DNA from: Polytrichum commune
Lineage: Eukaryota > Streptophyta > Polytrichopsida > Polytrichales > Polytrichaceae
Length of the DNA: 64,000 nt
Assembly: GCA_950295325.1 (NCBI GenBank)
Contig: OX485803.1
Span: 40,315,554 to 40,379,553, forward strand
Direction: 5' to 3'
The translations under genes were made by a program, and so were the position numbers. The notes beneath the pieces were generated by a model. It made no database searches. It saw only the letters and a program-made list of their open reading frames with translations, and was not told where the DNA came from. This document shows, in pieces, positions 37,701 to 50,222 of the stretch; positions within the stretch are counted from its first letter, which is position 1; every line of letters starts with the position of its first letter.

Positions 37701-38432
37701 TAATTAGTCTTAAGTAATATCTAACCAATTATCTCTATAACTCACATGCAAACATAAATTAATCATTTACTTGGATTTTGAATCATTTTGATGTTTTTAA
37801 GAATATGATTCAAGTCACTAAGTATATGTAAGGACATCAACACTTGAGTGAGGCTTCATAAAAAAGAGGCACATGAAAACAAGTTCCATATCCTTTGACA
37901 CAAAAGTGATAGAATAAAAACATTCTCCCACATAGGGAGACAACTTCACCTCACTTTCTCTCTCTTTGGAGGCTAATTTTGCACTCAAACAAGTTGAGCA
38001 CAAGTTTAAGTGTCAATTTTTATATTTAAGACGTAACATCAATTGTATTACGATAAAATCGATTTTCTATGACATAAATTATCACTAAAGAAAAGGGGGT
38101 ATGATTGTTGTTTACTTCCTTCACTATGAAATTTTATATATCAATCTTGTGTGTATAAATCTACCATTGGAACAACTTGCAAGAGCTGCAGAAATATACA
38201 ATATTTGATTAACTATTCTCATCCAGATCGCATGGACCTCTAGAATCATGAACTCTCACATTTTTTGTACCACATTTTGTAAAATGTTAGTATAGTAGGT
38301 ACTTTTATGAATCATATGACACTACGATCACAATTCATTCACTTCGACCCCCTAGAGTGGACAGAGAGTGGAAGCCAAGTATTTGATGTTAACTATAAAG
38401 GTCTCAGTAACTAGTCACTAGGCACCAATCAC
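34729..38432. other. AT-rich intergenic stretch, no supported gene
   Basis: No frame resembles a known protein. A short GGAGTTGAAC (about 35711) on the reverse strand fits a pol III B-box, but no A-box was found nearby and no tRNA cloverleaf could be drawn. Confidence 0.45.
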
Positions 38433-38740
38433 CACCAAGTTTTTGCAACTCTCTACACATGAACATTATGTACAAGATTTAGTTTGATCACCAAGATGGG
38501 TGCCATATTCTGCAATCATGTTGATGAACTAACCATGGTAAGTTTTGTGCACATGTAGGAATCCAAGAAGGCATCCTATGTAACCTGAAACTCAAATCTC
38601 CACCAAGTTCTTGCAACTTTCTACACATGAACATTATATACAAGATTTGAAAGATGAGTGCCATTTGCCGCCGAGTCATGTTGATGATGCAACCATGGCA
38701 TGTTTCAGACACGTAAGGAACGAAGAACATATCATAGTTG
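38433..38740. repeat. Two-unit tandem duplication, 168-bp period
   Basis: The unit beginning CACCAAGT(T/C)(T/C)TTGCAACT is followed by CTACACATGAACATTAT(G/A)TA, CAAGATTT, GATG(G/A)GTGCCAT and CATGTTGATGA(A/T). It occurs at 38433 and 38601. The second copy runs into the start of a possible ORF at 38695. Confidence 0.75.
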
Positions 38741-39036
38741 AAGAGGGTAGAATGTTATTGAAGCATGCGGAAGCCAAGAAAACTAGAAGTTTGGCTCAAT
38801 TTCCTACTTCTATTGCTCAAATCAATTATCAACAAAATGCGGTAGACACAACGTACCAAGAGCCCCTTGAAGCCAAGCTTAAGAAATCTAGCAAGAAAGT
38901 CATGGAGAGCAGCGAGGGAGCAACCACAGAGAGCAACGAGGGCCAACATCGAGGGAGAACGGGAGTGAGTGAGAATGAGTGTAGAACTGGCGGGGGGAGG
39001 GGACTACTATCTCCCGATGACCCTCCCCATACATAG
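38695..39036 (+). CDS. Hypothetical short ORF (113 aa), doubtful
   Basis: The first in-frame ATG gives a hydrophilic protein with charged stretches such as KLKKSSKKVMESSEGATTES and a Gly/Arg-rich end (RTGGGRG). I recognise no domain. The frame opens inside a tandem duplication and there are no convincing neighbouring exons, so it may be fortuitous or a fragment of a transposon ORF. Confidence 0.2.
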   Translation: MACFRHVRNEEHIIVEEGRMLLKHAEAKKTRSLAQFPTSIAQINYQQNAVDTTYQEPLEAKLKKSSKKVMESSEGATTESNEGQHRGRTGVSENECRTGGGRGLLSPDDPPHT

Positions 39037-39348
39037 CCAAGATCCGGCCCATGTTCTTGGTGGTTGGCCGGTATCCGCCGATACCCTCGGGGGGATGGTT
39101 AAAACCCGGGGGTTTACATCTTCAACCCACGTATTATCCATTAATTCAAAATCAAGACCGGTCAATATCTGATTTCCTCCCTTTATAAATATGATGCCCA
39201 TCCAACTACCTTATCCAAATATCTGGTTATTTGCCCATAGCAATCGGTTTGTTTTGTAAAGAATTGTTGGATCTCCCCATTCATTAGTCTCGAGGGCCTC
39301 GCTGCACGTAAAGACCTTAGTTGGTCATGTTTATTAAGGTTTCCTTAT
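39037..39348. other. Intergenic, nothing recognised
   Basis: A short stretch between the doubtful ORF and the hAT-like element. The C/G content is locally raised around 39040-39110, but there is no open frame or motif of note. Confidence 0.35.
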
Positions 39349-39356
39349 AGTATGTC

Positions 39357-39910
39357 CACGGGTAGATCACTTAGTGCATTTTTAAAATGACGTGCGGCAT
39401 AATATAGAGAGGATTAAAATCATTTGAAATAAAAATTATAAAGGAATTCCAAATAATGAAGGGGCCATTAAATGTAGACAATCCCATAATTATAAGTAAG
39501 TTAGATGGACATAAAATGTGGGCCATTATTTTTTTGTAAAATTAATATAGGGGCTGAAGATAAGGATCCTAAAAGGTATGTTTAGTATGGTATGTAAATG
39601 GATTTAGGACTCACGGGGATGGATGATAATTGGGATTTCCGTCTGTCCAAAAATGGATGAAAAGGGAACACGCCATCGTTGGGGTCCTCTTCCCCATGCC
39701 TGTTTATTACTTAAAAGGAATACAGAGTACAAAAAATTGTAGTGACTTGGACAGTATAAGTAATGGAAGGGTGCAAACAAATGGGCCATTTTTGAAATTT
39801 AAGTAATTATAGGGAGGCTTTAATTCAGCCCTTGAAGGTAAATAGCCCCAAAACAAAAAATCCCCAGCCGCACGTGGTGCACAAAAATGCCTTAGAGTGA
39901 TCTACCCGTG
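39357..39910. mobile_element. hAT-like non-autonomous element with 8-bp target duplication
   Basis: CACGGGTAGATCACTTAGTG at 39357 is mirrored by GTGATCTACCCGTG ending at 39910; the similarity continues through a GCATTTTT word. AGTATGTC is duplicated exactly on both sides (39349-39356 and 39911-39918). An 8-bp duplication with TIRs starting CAcGG is the hAT signature. It is 554 bp with no transposase. Confidence 0.85.
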
Positions 39911-39918
39911 AGTATGTC

Positions 39919-42908
39919 TGGAATATTATCAAAAGTGAACAAAGATTGATATAATCCAGAGAGGAGTTGGATTGTCAGTCCTCTTCATGGGTCGAGGTTT
40001 ATACCGATTGTTGAATTGAGATATGATTGATAACTGATTGGAACCTACATGAGTACTCTCATATATAGAGGAGATATGTCATCCTAAGTTGAAATCTGTT
40101 CTTCAAAAATGATACCCAAACAGTACATGGCCCTGGAGGTTGGTAACTTTTTTTTTTGGTGTGTGTGTGTGTGTTCGGAAGGTGTGATGGTTGTATGTAA
40201 CCTACTTGGAACATCATTAGAAGTTGGTTATAGAAGATTTATGCAGGGAAAATATCTGTTTTGGAGAGGAATCTGGATTTTTGTGCATCTCATGTGTCGA
40301 GGTTTTCATCGATTTTTTAACTAAAAGATGATATAGACAACTATTGATGTTGATGTTGTTTGGAAGCTAAATGAGAATGTCTGCGAGGGGTGTTGTGATG
40401 ATTTGTAGTTCTTAATAAACGATCCCATAGTAGATCAACTTTTCAGTGGAAAAATGATTGAGCATCGTAGCAGAATTAGACAACCTAGTCTCTATGCTCA
40501 TTAGTTTGCATACTAGAAATTACCAAAAGGTTAGCTTTAGTATTCACATTATGTTTCCTTAACTTCTTGCATAGTAGAGTCTATCTTAAGTTTGAAAGAC
40601 TAAGCTACCTTCATCAAGCATTCAACATCAAAGAGGAGATCAAATGAAAGATATCATGTTGAAGATAGATAGATACTTGACACCTAGGGTTACCTTTCTA
40701 GGTTCATCATTGTGAGCTAGACTAGAGTGAGTGTTATGGAAATTAGAACACCCTCTGGAAAATTCAAAGGGAGATTATGCAACATGAGGTGCCCTGTAGT
40801 TACAAACAAAACTAGGGCTAGGTCTTTACGGACTCTACAATGCACATTAACCTTGAACCCGTGTGGCTTCGGTTTCACAACGTCTATGTATTGAGGTTGT
40901 TGGTTAGGGAATCCAATGATAAACACCTTTTGGTATATGCCCTAACATATGCATTTGAAATTGTTTAACATGTGGTATGTGAAATATCAACCCCACATAT
41001 TGGTATCCATTTTGAAATTGTGATAATGTAAATTTCATACTATAATTTTCTTATTGCCAATATAGAGTGATATGATAAAGATATTAATATTGTAAAATGA
41101 GATACATGTGTGTTTTTCATCAATTTTTAAAAATAGAGTTCTAAAGATATGAGCAACCGAACAAGCGTAGTGGATTAGCAATAGATATCATTAAACATTT
41201 CTTAATAATTGACATCAATTGATTTCTCAATTTAACAAAAAGGATCAAAGTCATATCATGCACTCCCTCCCACCCACTCTCGCTCATTAATTTTTGAAAA
41301 ATAAAAATCCAAGCTCATCATGTGCACATGTTTTCTTTATTTCATTAAGATTAGTAAAAAGGGAACAAGGAGGGCCTACTTGCCAACTTGCCCTTTAAAA
41401 CAAAGTGCTCTCACACACATGATGAAGTCATTTGGATTTCTTACTGGATGAGAGTGCGTAAACGTTGTGAATCCCCAACCATGAATGTATTGAACCCTAA
41501 CCCAATATATGCGATACTATGTGCAGTGTACATGTTGGTTGAATACAATGCAACTAATGAGAGGAAATGCATTTACAGTTTTTGACTACTTCAACAATGG
41601 AACAATTTGATGCCATGTTGCCGTGGAAAATGCAAAAAGTACTAAGCTTGCATTGTACTACTATGTTGGGACTTGGAATTTAATGTGCGTGGCCCTATTG
41701 TGGGCACTTCCAACTCCACCCGACAATGTTAAGACTTTGGATCAAACTGGGTACTCTCTTGTCCTATTAGCAATTGTTAATCGCAAAGAATACCATTTTA
41801 AGTTTCACGATTGAACTTGAGATGCAAATGTTATAAGGTGTCCAAGTGAAGATCCTTTATCTCTTTAAGTGATCACATAGGCCTTCCCTATTGTGAACCT
41901 AGAATGGTTAACACATTGAACCTATTTTGAGCATGGTAACACATGTTTTCATGTGTCCATTCATAACTACAAGTTTTGCCATATTCCACTCCAATATAGG
42001 CATCTCATCGACATAAAGCCCACATATTATAGTTCTTCATTTCATATTTAAGAAAAAAAGAAGAACAAAATCAATAGCTTTCACATCTGGTGTAACTCAT
42101 ATTTGCATTGATACTGAAGAAAAAAGATTTCTCTGAGGACTATGACTTCTCTAGATGACTTCTCTGAGGAAGGATCAGATTTGCTAATTGAAATGTGTCA
42201 AAAGACTAGTTGGCTCCAGTTCCAGGAGTTGTCCAAGACAAGGAAATTGAAACGGCTGAGAGCTATACACAGAATAGGTAGATACCACTCATTAACAATT
42301 AACAAAGTGCTCTAAATTTCATGTTCTCATTCATTAATGAGGGTAAAGCACAAAGTGGAACCATGCCATTTATAATTTCTGTTAAGGTTCTTAACACGTG
42401 ACGCGTCTGCACATCTTAATGGTAAAAATTCTACTGTGTAATTGCATGGTCCTATTTCTCAATATCACACCTAACACACACCTTTCCAATATGTACTGGA
42501 CTCGAATATCTACGTGTTGTGCAGGCAAGGTGTTGTGTATCTGAACCCACGTACCATTAAGACCTCAAAGACACAAATAACTTCAGTGGAATTATGCTTC
42601 CAAGGGGGTAAAATGATAAAGGTACATAAACATCCAGACCCATCATACCATCACAAACCTTGAGTGGGACAATAAATTTATGTATAGGAGAGCCTCAGAT
42701 CACACTAAACAGACATACACCTGAAGGTTTGAATGCTGGAATCACTTGTGGCTTTTGCAGTGCAGAAACTTTTATGTTTGCATGCCACACCCTGCCTATT
42801 AAAGTCAGCAACAAAATGGTTGACTAATGGCAGCTACACCAATCTAAGTCCTTTTTTGATGAGTCTAATCCAAAATCATGGAGATTATGGCCCAATCAAA
42901 CACTGAAC
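39919..42908. other. Mostly repeat-derived intergenic DNA
   Basis: 41690-42010 is a dispersed repeat that matches 8940-9150 joined to 11050-11170 (shared words TTGTGGGCACTT, GAACCTAGAATGGT, TTCATAACTACAAG). No gene is supported apart from a doubtful 57-codon frame at 42142. The last part is probably the 3' flank of NDUFS4. Confidence 0.45.
42142..42315 (+). CDS. Doubtful small ORF (57 aa)
   Basis: It opens MTSLDDFSEEGSDLLIEMCQ and ends with a basic KTRKLKRLRAIHRIGR tract, which looks more protein-like than its surroundings. The first codons lie in a near-duplicated GATTTCTCTGAGGA / GACTTCTCTGAGGA sequence. No family is recognised. It could be an isolated or decayed exon; it lies tail-to-tail with NDUFS4. 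Confidence 0.2.
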   Translation: MTSLDDFSEEGSDLLIEMCQKTSWLQFQELSKTRKLKRLRAIHRIGRYHSLTINKVL

Positions 42909-44936
42909 CTAGTCATACTCAGGAACTGGGCCTTTCCATTTGAAGTTGTCGGCATAGGCCTTTGCCTGCATCACAAGAAATACCTGTCGTTATTTCTGAT
43001 GTCCCAATAATAGAGGACTGTCATAGTACAAATTGAAATGCTAGATCAGGTTTTTCTTGGGGCAATTGAAGTTGAAATAACGTTCAAGAGAGAAATTACC
43101 TTATGAGCTGTTTGATGGGGCTCTCGAACCTGAAGCAAAAAACAAAGCAAACTTCAGAGTGAGATACTAAATTTCTTTACAGTTACACTCTAATTTTCTC
43201 AAGAGTGCATCATATGAAGTGTGCAATGAACTGGAATAGTCATGAACAGTTTCAAATTAATGTACAACAGGGGACATTCAATTTCCACATCTGTTCCCAA
43301 ATGCATCGACAATCTGGAAGATGTAAATTGGATTTAAGGGTAAAGTGCAAAGGTAGAATATCTTCAGATTAAACCTGCAAACACTATACGTAAAGCCAAA
43401 CAGTTCCAATCCAAACACATAAACATCAACCTGCTACATTCCACACTAACTTTACTGCTCCATAGAGTACGAAATATAAATGCTAAATCTAAATTCAAAT
43501 GACAAGCTTTAATCACATTTCTTGATGGGACCTTCAGCAATATACTGTACCTCATCCATCATAAGAAGAGGAGTCTGATCATAACAGAGTGCAAAGTGTA
43601 TATCACTCACCGTGTATTGCCAACCATACTTCTCTGCAAACTCTACTGCAGTCTCCTTAGAATCAAACTTCAGAGCTGCTTCACCTACATTTTGATAGGG
43701 ATCCCCTGTTGACGTCCATCCCATCAAAGGATTCTCCCATCTGCCAGTTATCACCAAAATTGGTGATTCAAGAGACGGATGTGGAGAACAATAAATTCCA
43801 ATTAAAATGGGCCCCACATTACCACTCACTGTGGTGGTTTGCATCTTAAGGAACTCACGTAGTAGCATTTCAAGCTAATCTGAACGTGCATGTTGCCATA
43901 GCCGCCTTCTCATACACATCAATACCTAACTCAACAGGAATAATGCAGAATCCCTAATCCAAAAGAAATGAGATCTTGCTGACTGAGTGTGGTTCATCAT
44001 TCTTCGTTTTCAGGAAGAAAGTTATCACTCCCAAATGATGTCTCTTCGTAAGCTTCTGAATCAAATGCTGCAACGATTTGGACAAAACAGTTATTACCGA
44101 AATTCTAAAATGTGGGAGACACAAGAGAAGCTACGAGAGGAGTCACTCATTCTGCATGTGTGGCAATTTGTCACCCATTCTGCCACACATTCCGTCACTC
44201 AAAACCGATTCTACATTCGAAACACGACTGCCTTTTCTTCTTCAGACCTAGAGCCGAGTCATTTTGAACTTACTTGTTAACAGATTCGAAGCTTATTCTC
44301 CAAGTGTTTGCCCCTGGCCCCGATTGCGTGGTCGTCCGTGCAGGTGAGAAAATAACCACCTACAATACCAATTAACACAAGAAAAGAAAATTTGTCACAG
44401 CTCCAATATGAAACGACCCCAACGTAGAAATTCAATAGTCCAATTAGGTTTAGATGGAAAGTGCTCTGATGCAGGGGGATTAATCCGGAATTTGAATGCA
44501 AGGATACGAAAAACCTCACATCCACGCAAACATTAACCACATGCAATACCAATTCAAGAAAAGATTACAGCTCCATTCTAAAGGGACCCTGTAGTAGAAA
44601 ATTTCATTCTCCAATTAGGGTTTGTGGCACAAAGTGCTCTGATGCAGGGGCACCAATCCAGGAAGTGGAATGCAAGGATGCAAAAAAAAAAAACCTTACA
44701 TCCACACAAGAAACTGAGACTCCTAGCCGAAACAAAAAGGAGATGGCATTCACCTTGCGGTGCAGATGCTCCTCGGGAATGCCCGAGACTTCACCGATCT
44801 CGCCCGCGGTGCTCCGCAACGCAGCCGGTTTTTGCGAGAGGTTGGAGACGCCGGACAATTGCGCGGGGCCGGAACCGGAGGAGGAGGAGCAGAGACGTCG
44901 GAAGGTGGAGGGCAACAGCCTTCGCATCATCGCCAT
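42909..44936 (-). CDS. NDUFS4: NADH dehydrogenase (ubiquinone) Fe-S protein 4, mitochondrial complex I 18-kDa subunit, five exons
   Basis: Minus-strand exons 44754-44936, 44274-44359, 43611-43740, 43100-43129 and 42909-42965 join in frame with GT-AG introns, giving about 161 residues. Exon 1 is a Ser/Arg-rich presequence ([16 protein letters not shown]) plus the conserved [17 protein letters not shown]. Exon 2 supplies [14 protein letters not shown] and W-R-I-S-F. Exon 3 carries the hallmark [19 protein letters not shown] and FAEKYGWQY. Exon 5 ends [12 protein letters not shown]. This is the accessory N-module subunit of respiratory complex I, at the matrix arm (FRO1 in Arabidopsis). The start sits in a good CACCATGG context. 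Intron 1 carries a tandem duplication and the upstream region a repeat array. The ORF that extends exon 3 upstream (to 43868) is intron. Confidence 0.95.
44355..44740 (-). repeat. Tandem duplication within NDUFS4 intron 1
   Basis: Two diverged units of ~170 bp share ACCAC-tACAATACCAATT, CAAGAAAAGA, CACAGCTCCA / TACAGCTCCA, CTCCAATTAGG, AAAGTGCTCTGATGCAGGGG and CATCCAC(G/A)CAA. The first unit begins at the 5' edge of exon 2, including its splice acceptor. The second, near 44528, is a decayed copy of the same border. An intact duplicated exon is not present. Confidence 0.7.
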
Positions 44937-45049
44937 GGTGAAGCAGCTCCTCGTCAGTCGGTCGATCAATCGATCGTCCTCGCTTCTTCCCTTCGCCGAA
45001 TGCTCTCCGCATTCTTCCCTCTTGCCCTAGCTTCCCTCCCCCTGCCCGT

Positions 45050-46050
45050 CCATAATTTTCTCAGCTGCCCGTCTCCGTTACTAGTTCTTACCCGTGTTGA
45101 GACGGGTATCTTGGGTCTCACAAAGGGCAATGGTTCGCATGAACATACCCGACTGGTATCACGAATCTTAATATCTTTGACCGGATTGATACCCAGACCA
45201 TGATTGTCCGTCTCCTATAACCGTTCCTACCCTTGTTTGCGGGTATATGTCACCTAGGTATAAGGCCATGATATATGAAAACCTCCCCTCCGCCCTATAT
45301 CCTGTTAGTGAACATACCCGTCTTGGAGCGGGTATATGGGGACTCACCTAGGTATGAGGCGATGGAACCTGAGAACATACCCGACTGGTACCAAGAAATA
45401 CAATACATATCATGTAAAGATTGATCTCCATAGGAATGATGGTCAGCCTCCTATTACCGTTCCTAATGCCTGTGTTGGATGAGTATATGGGTTTGACCTA
45501 GGTATAGGGCAATGGTATGTGAAGGCATTCTTCCTTCTTATTACTCTAGTTATCCTCATGCATTTTCTTTCTCTTCTGGTTGTCTCCTATTATCATTCCT
45601 ACCATGTTATGCACATACATAGGGTTTCACTTAAGTATGGGACAATGGCATGTGAGAAACACATTTGACTGGTACCAAAAATTGCAATATCATGTAAAGA
45701 TCAATACCCCTAGATAGGCTGGGGCAAACCAACCCGTACACTGGTTCCTTGGAGGCAAGGGTTTAGGCATCCAACAAGGAACGAGTGTATGGGTTGGTAC
45801 GCCCAAATCCCCCTAGGTATGGTGCAATGGTATGTAGGGAGTAAATCCTACTTTGTATCAAGGGGACTCTTGAATAAAGTAGGGCCAACGAGTTCAAATT
45901 CACATCAATAATAAGACTAATATTTGTTGTTGTTTTTAATTATTTTTAAATACTTTTCTTTGGTGCAATGGTTTGTGAGAAGCCTACACTTGACTAGTAT
46001 CAAGAATTGCAAAATTTCAAGTAAAGATTGATGCGTAATTATGGCTAATC
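45050..46050. repeat. Degenerate tandem array upstream of NDUFS4
   Basis: Repeated, variably spaced (roughly 250-300 bp) units contain GTCTCCTAT(T/A)A(C/T)CGTTCCTA, a (G)CGGGTATATG(G/T) word, ACCTAGGTATA(G/A)GGC(A/C)ATG, GAACATACCCGACTGGTA(T/C)CA and CATGTAAAGATTGAT. Best copies are near 45080, 45210, 45310, 45450, 45590 and 45960. The array starts about 110 bp upstream of the NDUFS4 start codon and so overlaps its promoter. Non-coding. Confidence 0.7.
45707..45818. repeat. Hairpin inside the upstream array
   Basis: ACCAACCCGTACACTGGTTC (from 45728) pairs with GAACGAGTGTATGGGTTGGT (to 45798) with two mismatches. Weaker outer pairing of CTGGGGC / GCCC and CCTAG / CTAGG follows. It has the form of a small foldback element inserted in one array unit. 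Confidence 0.6.
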
Positions 46051-48000
46051 ATAAGAGCGAAGAAATATTCTATATTGTCACCACTTGGGAGGAACTTGGG
46101 ACAATACCACATTCATATGCATTCTTCCTATCGTCTTTGTGCATCTTTTCTCTCATTCCCATATGCTATTAATATTGAACCTCCTACCTATGTTGGGCGG
46201 GCATACAATACCTCACTTAGGTATAGATATGTGCAATGGTTGTGTCTTTGTCACTGTCATCCACATGACCTAGTTGAAATGTGATCAAATTTTGTGACAT
46301 TTTGTTGCCATAACAACATGACACTTGCATGTGATGCTAGTATTCATTTGTAAAGTTTGATGCCCAATTGCCATAACCAAGACTGACATTTAATACTTTT
46401 ATAGGTTATTGTATATGTGGGTCAATAACATATAGCATATAGCATATTGGTAAGTGAATTTTTTTAGTAGAAGTGTTGAGGTCATTGCATGGTATGTTGA
46501 TGGGCTGACTTTAATGTCAATGCTAGTGTTGAGGTTCTAGAAGTATCCATACCTAAATGATGTCAAATATCATGATGATAGTTGCATAACGTTGGATCCC
46601 ATCTCACTGCCAAAAGTTTAAAAGTTCCAATGTTAATTGTGCAGTTTCATTGATTTCAAGTTTCATTGTCTCAAGTAAATATTATTAATATTATTAAGAA
46701 TTGTGTTGTATTGCCATAAGGTGTCCATGCATATAAATTGTGCATTGGGAAATTTGCAGCATGTTAAATCTTTAATTGTCCAGGAGGCCCAAACCATGCC
46801 TCACTATGCACAAAATTAAATGCATATTTGAGCTACAAAACTTTTGTTTTTAGAAAAAATATATCATAAGAGACCCTATTTATAATAAACTATTTTTTCA
46901 AGTGCACTTTTGGAATTGGTTGAATACCTTAATGATATCAAAAATTTAGGTGAAATTCACAACATGAATGTCTTTGGATGTATATATGTTTAAAAGAGAT
47001 TGGACAATCTACATTTAAAATTTTGATAACTACTAACTCCACACTCAATAACAAACATGATTGGGAGGGCCTATGTATTCAATTAAGGAATCACAAACAT
47101 GCACTTCTGCCAATCACAACTAAATTAGGGAAGGATTGCATTCCAATGTGATTTTTGTTGATACGTCATTGTAGATTTGCTAATGCAAGACAACTTTTAC
47201 AGTTGTGTAAACCCACAGGGGGATCACACTCCCTTACATTTTGTAACCACGTGCGATAATGGGGTATTTAATGGGGGGATATTTATGCACCTCTCAATAT
47301 TTTTTCCCTCCCTATATGTAGATATAAAGCTACTTTGACGTATTTTTAAACACCCTATATTTATTTGTAATTGTTTAGAAAGGCTAATTTTTGGCATCAT
47401 TTTTTTTATAAATCGTACAAGTACCAAATAGTAGACAGAATACTATAGCATTGCAAAGTTGACTATGTGAGCAACAAACGTTCCATAGCATCCATCTTGT
47501 CATTTAATCGGTTTCAATTAGTTTTACCAATGCTAAACCGTTCAATATGCCGTTCAAAACACAATCAATAATACTTGGATATTATTTAAAAGGTTACTAA
47601 TAAACATAGAGATAACAAAATGTACAAACTAACATAGACAAGTTGTAAAAACGGATAGAACAAAACAAGAAACACAATCAATTATCACAAAACATGATTT
47701 TTTGCACAACTATGTACTCCAAACACAAAAGATTGCATTCAAATGAAAGAAAGTTAAATACATAAATTGAAAACATTTACTTCAATTGTGTTCACAAACA
47801 CAATTAACCTTCTACCAAATATTTACAATGTGAAGGGTTAGGATATAACTATGCACCCTCCAATATATGTCAATATCCTCTACAATGTCATGATAAGACT
47901 AAAAAAATTGGAGAAATTTGTTTAACACCAATGATGACGAATAACTAAAACTAATTGATGGCATGAGGCGGGTAACCTTTGAAGTCTCCAAGCACTCCAC

Positions 48001-48066
48001 CAAGTCTTCCTCCAAGGCAGAGTGCAATGGCACTTCACCAAGTCTTCCTCCAAGGCAGAGTGCAAT
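48001..48066. repeat. 38-bp tandem duplication
   Basis: CAAGTCTTCCTCCAAGGCAG followed by AGTGCAATG occurs at 48001 and again at 48039. Confidence 0.85.
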
Positions 48067-49730
48067 GCAAAGCGCAATCCTCTACGTCTACCATGGTGAT
48101 GTTGCCAAATGTTGTAGCGCATCATCGATCATCTACAAAAGATTGTTGTAGCAAAAATATAATCAATAGAATGTTGGCATATTGGACACGATTAGCATTA
48201 CTATGATTACATAATGGAGTTTGTAATTTTATGTTTGAAATCTTCGAAAGAAACCTATAATTCTAGGGTTGAAAATGATCATATGAAAAAAGTTGGCTCA
48301 CATTTCCGAGATGATCTCAATATCGGCCTTTCTAGAACCCAATTCCAACCTCACGAACTTTTCTTAATCTCTTTTTCATCTGAGTAATTTCCTAGTTTCC
48401 ACGGCATTAGTTCCAGTTCGATGACAAAATTGGCCTCTCATGCAATGACACTGCAATCTCCAGTAGGACCTCGTCCTTTGACTATGAAACCACATGTTAC
48501 ACAAAATCCGAATGACACATCTTATCAAAACGTACACATTTTTACAACTATTGGTAGCGACATCAGAGCATCCCACTTGAGGTAGATGTCTCAAAGAACA
48601 AAATACAAGTACAAAATGAAACATCTTCTTTCATCGCAGGAAACTTACATCATTAACTGATACATCATTAATTGATACATAATAAAATGAATGCACCTGA
48701 ATAATGATTATTAACATAAACCAAGACATATCCAAGACATTGGATGAAACAAATACATTCAAAAAATGACCATTGTAGGTCATCTAGAAGTTCACATTAT
48801 TATTATTCTTTTTCTTTTTCGTTTTCGGGGACATATGAAATAAGCTTTATTCCATTAACCCTCTCCCCCCCCCCCTTCCTCAAAGTTCATCAACACTAAG
48901 AAGAAAATCTCCAAGTTTCCCTTTATTCATGTAGTTGAGCATCATTGAACCTTTAGTTGCAGTTACCAGGTACAACAAATCATACTGGTTGTTGCAAACT
49001 CTACAAATTGATCTCTGATTGACTTGCAATGAGTTTCATCACATCAAGTGCATCAGTATTGGATCACCTCTGTAGGACAAATATATGTAATGGACTCAAG
49101 CCTGCCCGTAATCAAGAATCAAGTATATATTACTACCATCACCAGGACTCAACAAGGAAATTGAGATAAATGTGAGGACACATGTTTTACTTGACATTTG
49201 ATTTGAGTCTGTAGTGAACCCGATTATGATTTACATGATAAATAGCCCTCAAGCATGTGGGTGATGTGAATTATGGAAACACATTGTTCCCTAGATCATT
49301 TGAGACAAATCAAATACATGAAGATGTAGTTCAGCTTCTCTTAGCCTGCATTGAATCACAAAATTACCAATTTTTTTTGTGCGAGATGCCTACCAGTTCA
49401 TCACTAGCACATGAGTGAGATGATTTCCAGAGCCATATTGTTACTTGGCTAATCACCAGAACCTTAGGCTGCAAAACAAGAAAACGGGAGAACCGTGAGG
49501 CTCTGTCCTTTACTATGAAAGACTACAATTATAGTTGTCCACTTTGCTCATTCCAATCCATAGCTATTTACTATACCAAACTTTTCTTGGATTTTGTGCA
49601 CCTTCTTCTCAAATGCAGGTCAAGGATTTTGATATCACCCGAAATTTTTAGAATAAATAATCAAGAATTGCCGAAATAACTATAGTAAACTAGATTTCTT
49701 TCAATGCATTTTAGGGAGCAATTATAGTTT

Positions 49731-49856
49731 TATATATACATATATACACATACACATACACACATACACACACATATATACATATATACATAATATACAT
49801 ATATACATATATACATAATATACATATATACATATATATACACATATACATATATA
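49731..49856. repeat. TA/CA microsatellite
   Basis: A mixed tract of TATATACA, CATACACA and ATACATA words with no other base composition for ~125 bp. Confidence 0.9.
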
Positions 49857-50222
49857 ATTATAGTTAACATCCACATTAAATAAAGTAGACCAAAAATAAC
49901 AAGAACAAGTAACGTCCAAATGTGAATGCAAAGTGGTTAGGGGGATCCTCATCTTCAGCGGATGATGACAGTCGCTGGCTGGAAATAGAAGATGACGAGG
50001 TAGGTAACTAATTCATGACTCCCTGTAAGATACCAAACTTCGATACTACCCATAATACATTACCATTCGGCATGAATTTCCCTCCGGACCACATGATCGA
50101 TAGTCTGGTGAATATATGAAGCACCTGTGCTAACACCGGTGCCAACCTGGGACCGCAATTCCTGACAACAGGAACCACATGAATATGAATGGCACGACAA
50201 CAATTACAGCTTCACCGCTGCC

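Larger units (their letters stand above)
46300..50222. other. AT-rich intergenic stretch, no supported gene
   Basis: It contains a 38-bp tandem duplication (48001-48066), C-runs near 48875 and a TA/CA microsatellite (49731-49856). The small frames here are unrecognised; the Tyr/Cys-rich one at 49722-49952 is a translation of the microsatellite. Confidence 0.5.

Noticed and set aside
43741-43868. Upstream extension of the NDUFS4 exon 3 frame (starting MLLREFLK)
   Set aside because: The true exon 2 was found at 44274-44359 (VVIFSPAR...), and it joins at the acceptor before WENPLMGW, so the extension is intron.
45050-46050. CRISPR-like regular repeats
   Set aside because: The units are long, diverged and irregularly spaced in a eukaryotic context. 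This is a decayed tandem array, not a CRISPR.
49722-49952. 76-codon Tyr/Cys-rich ORF
   Set aside because: Translation of the TA/CA microsatellite.
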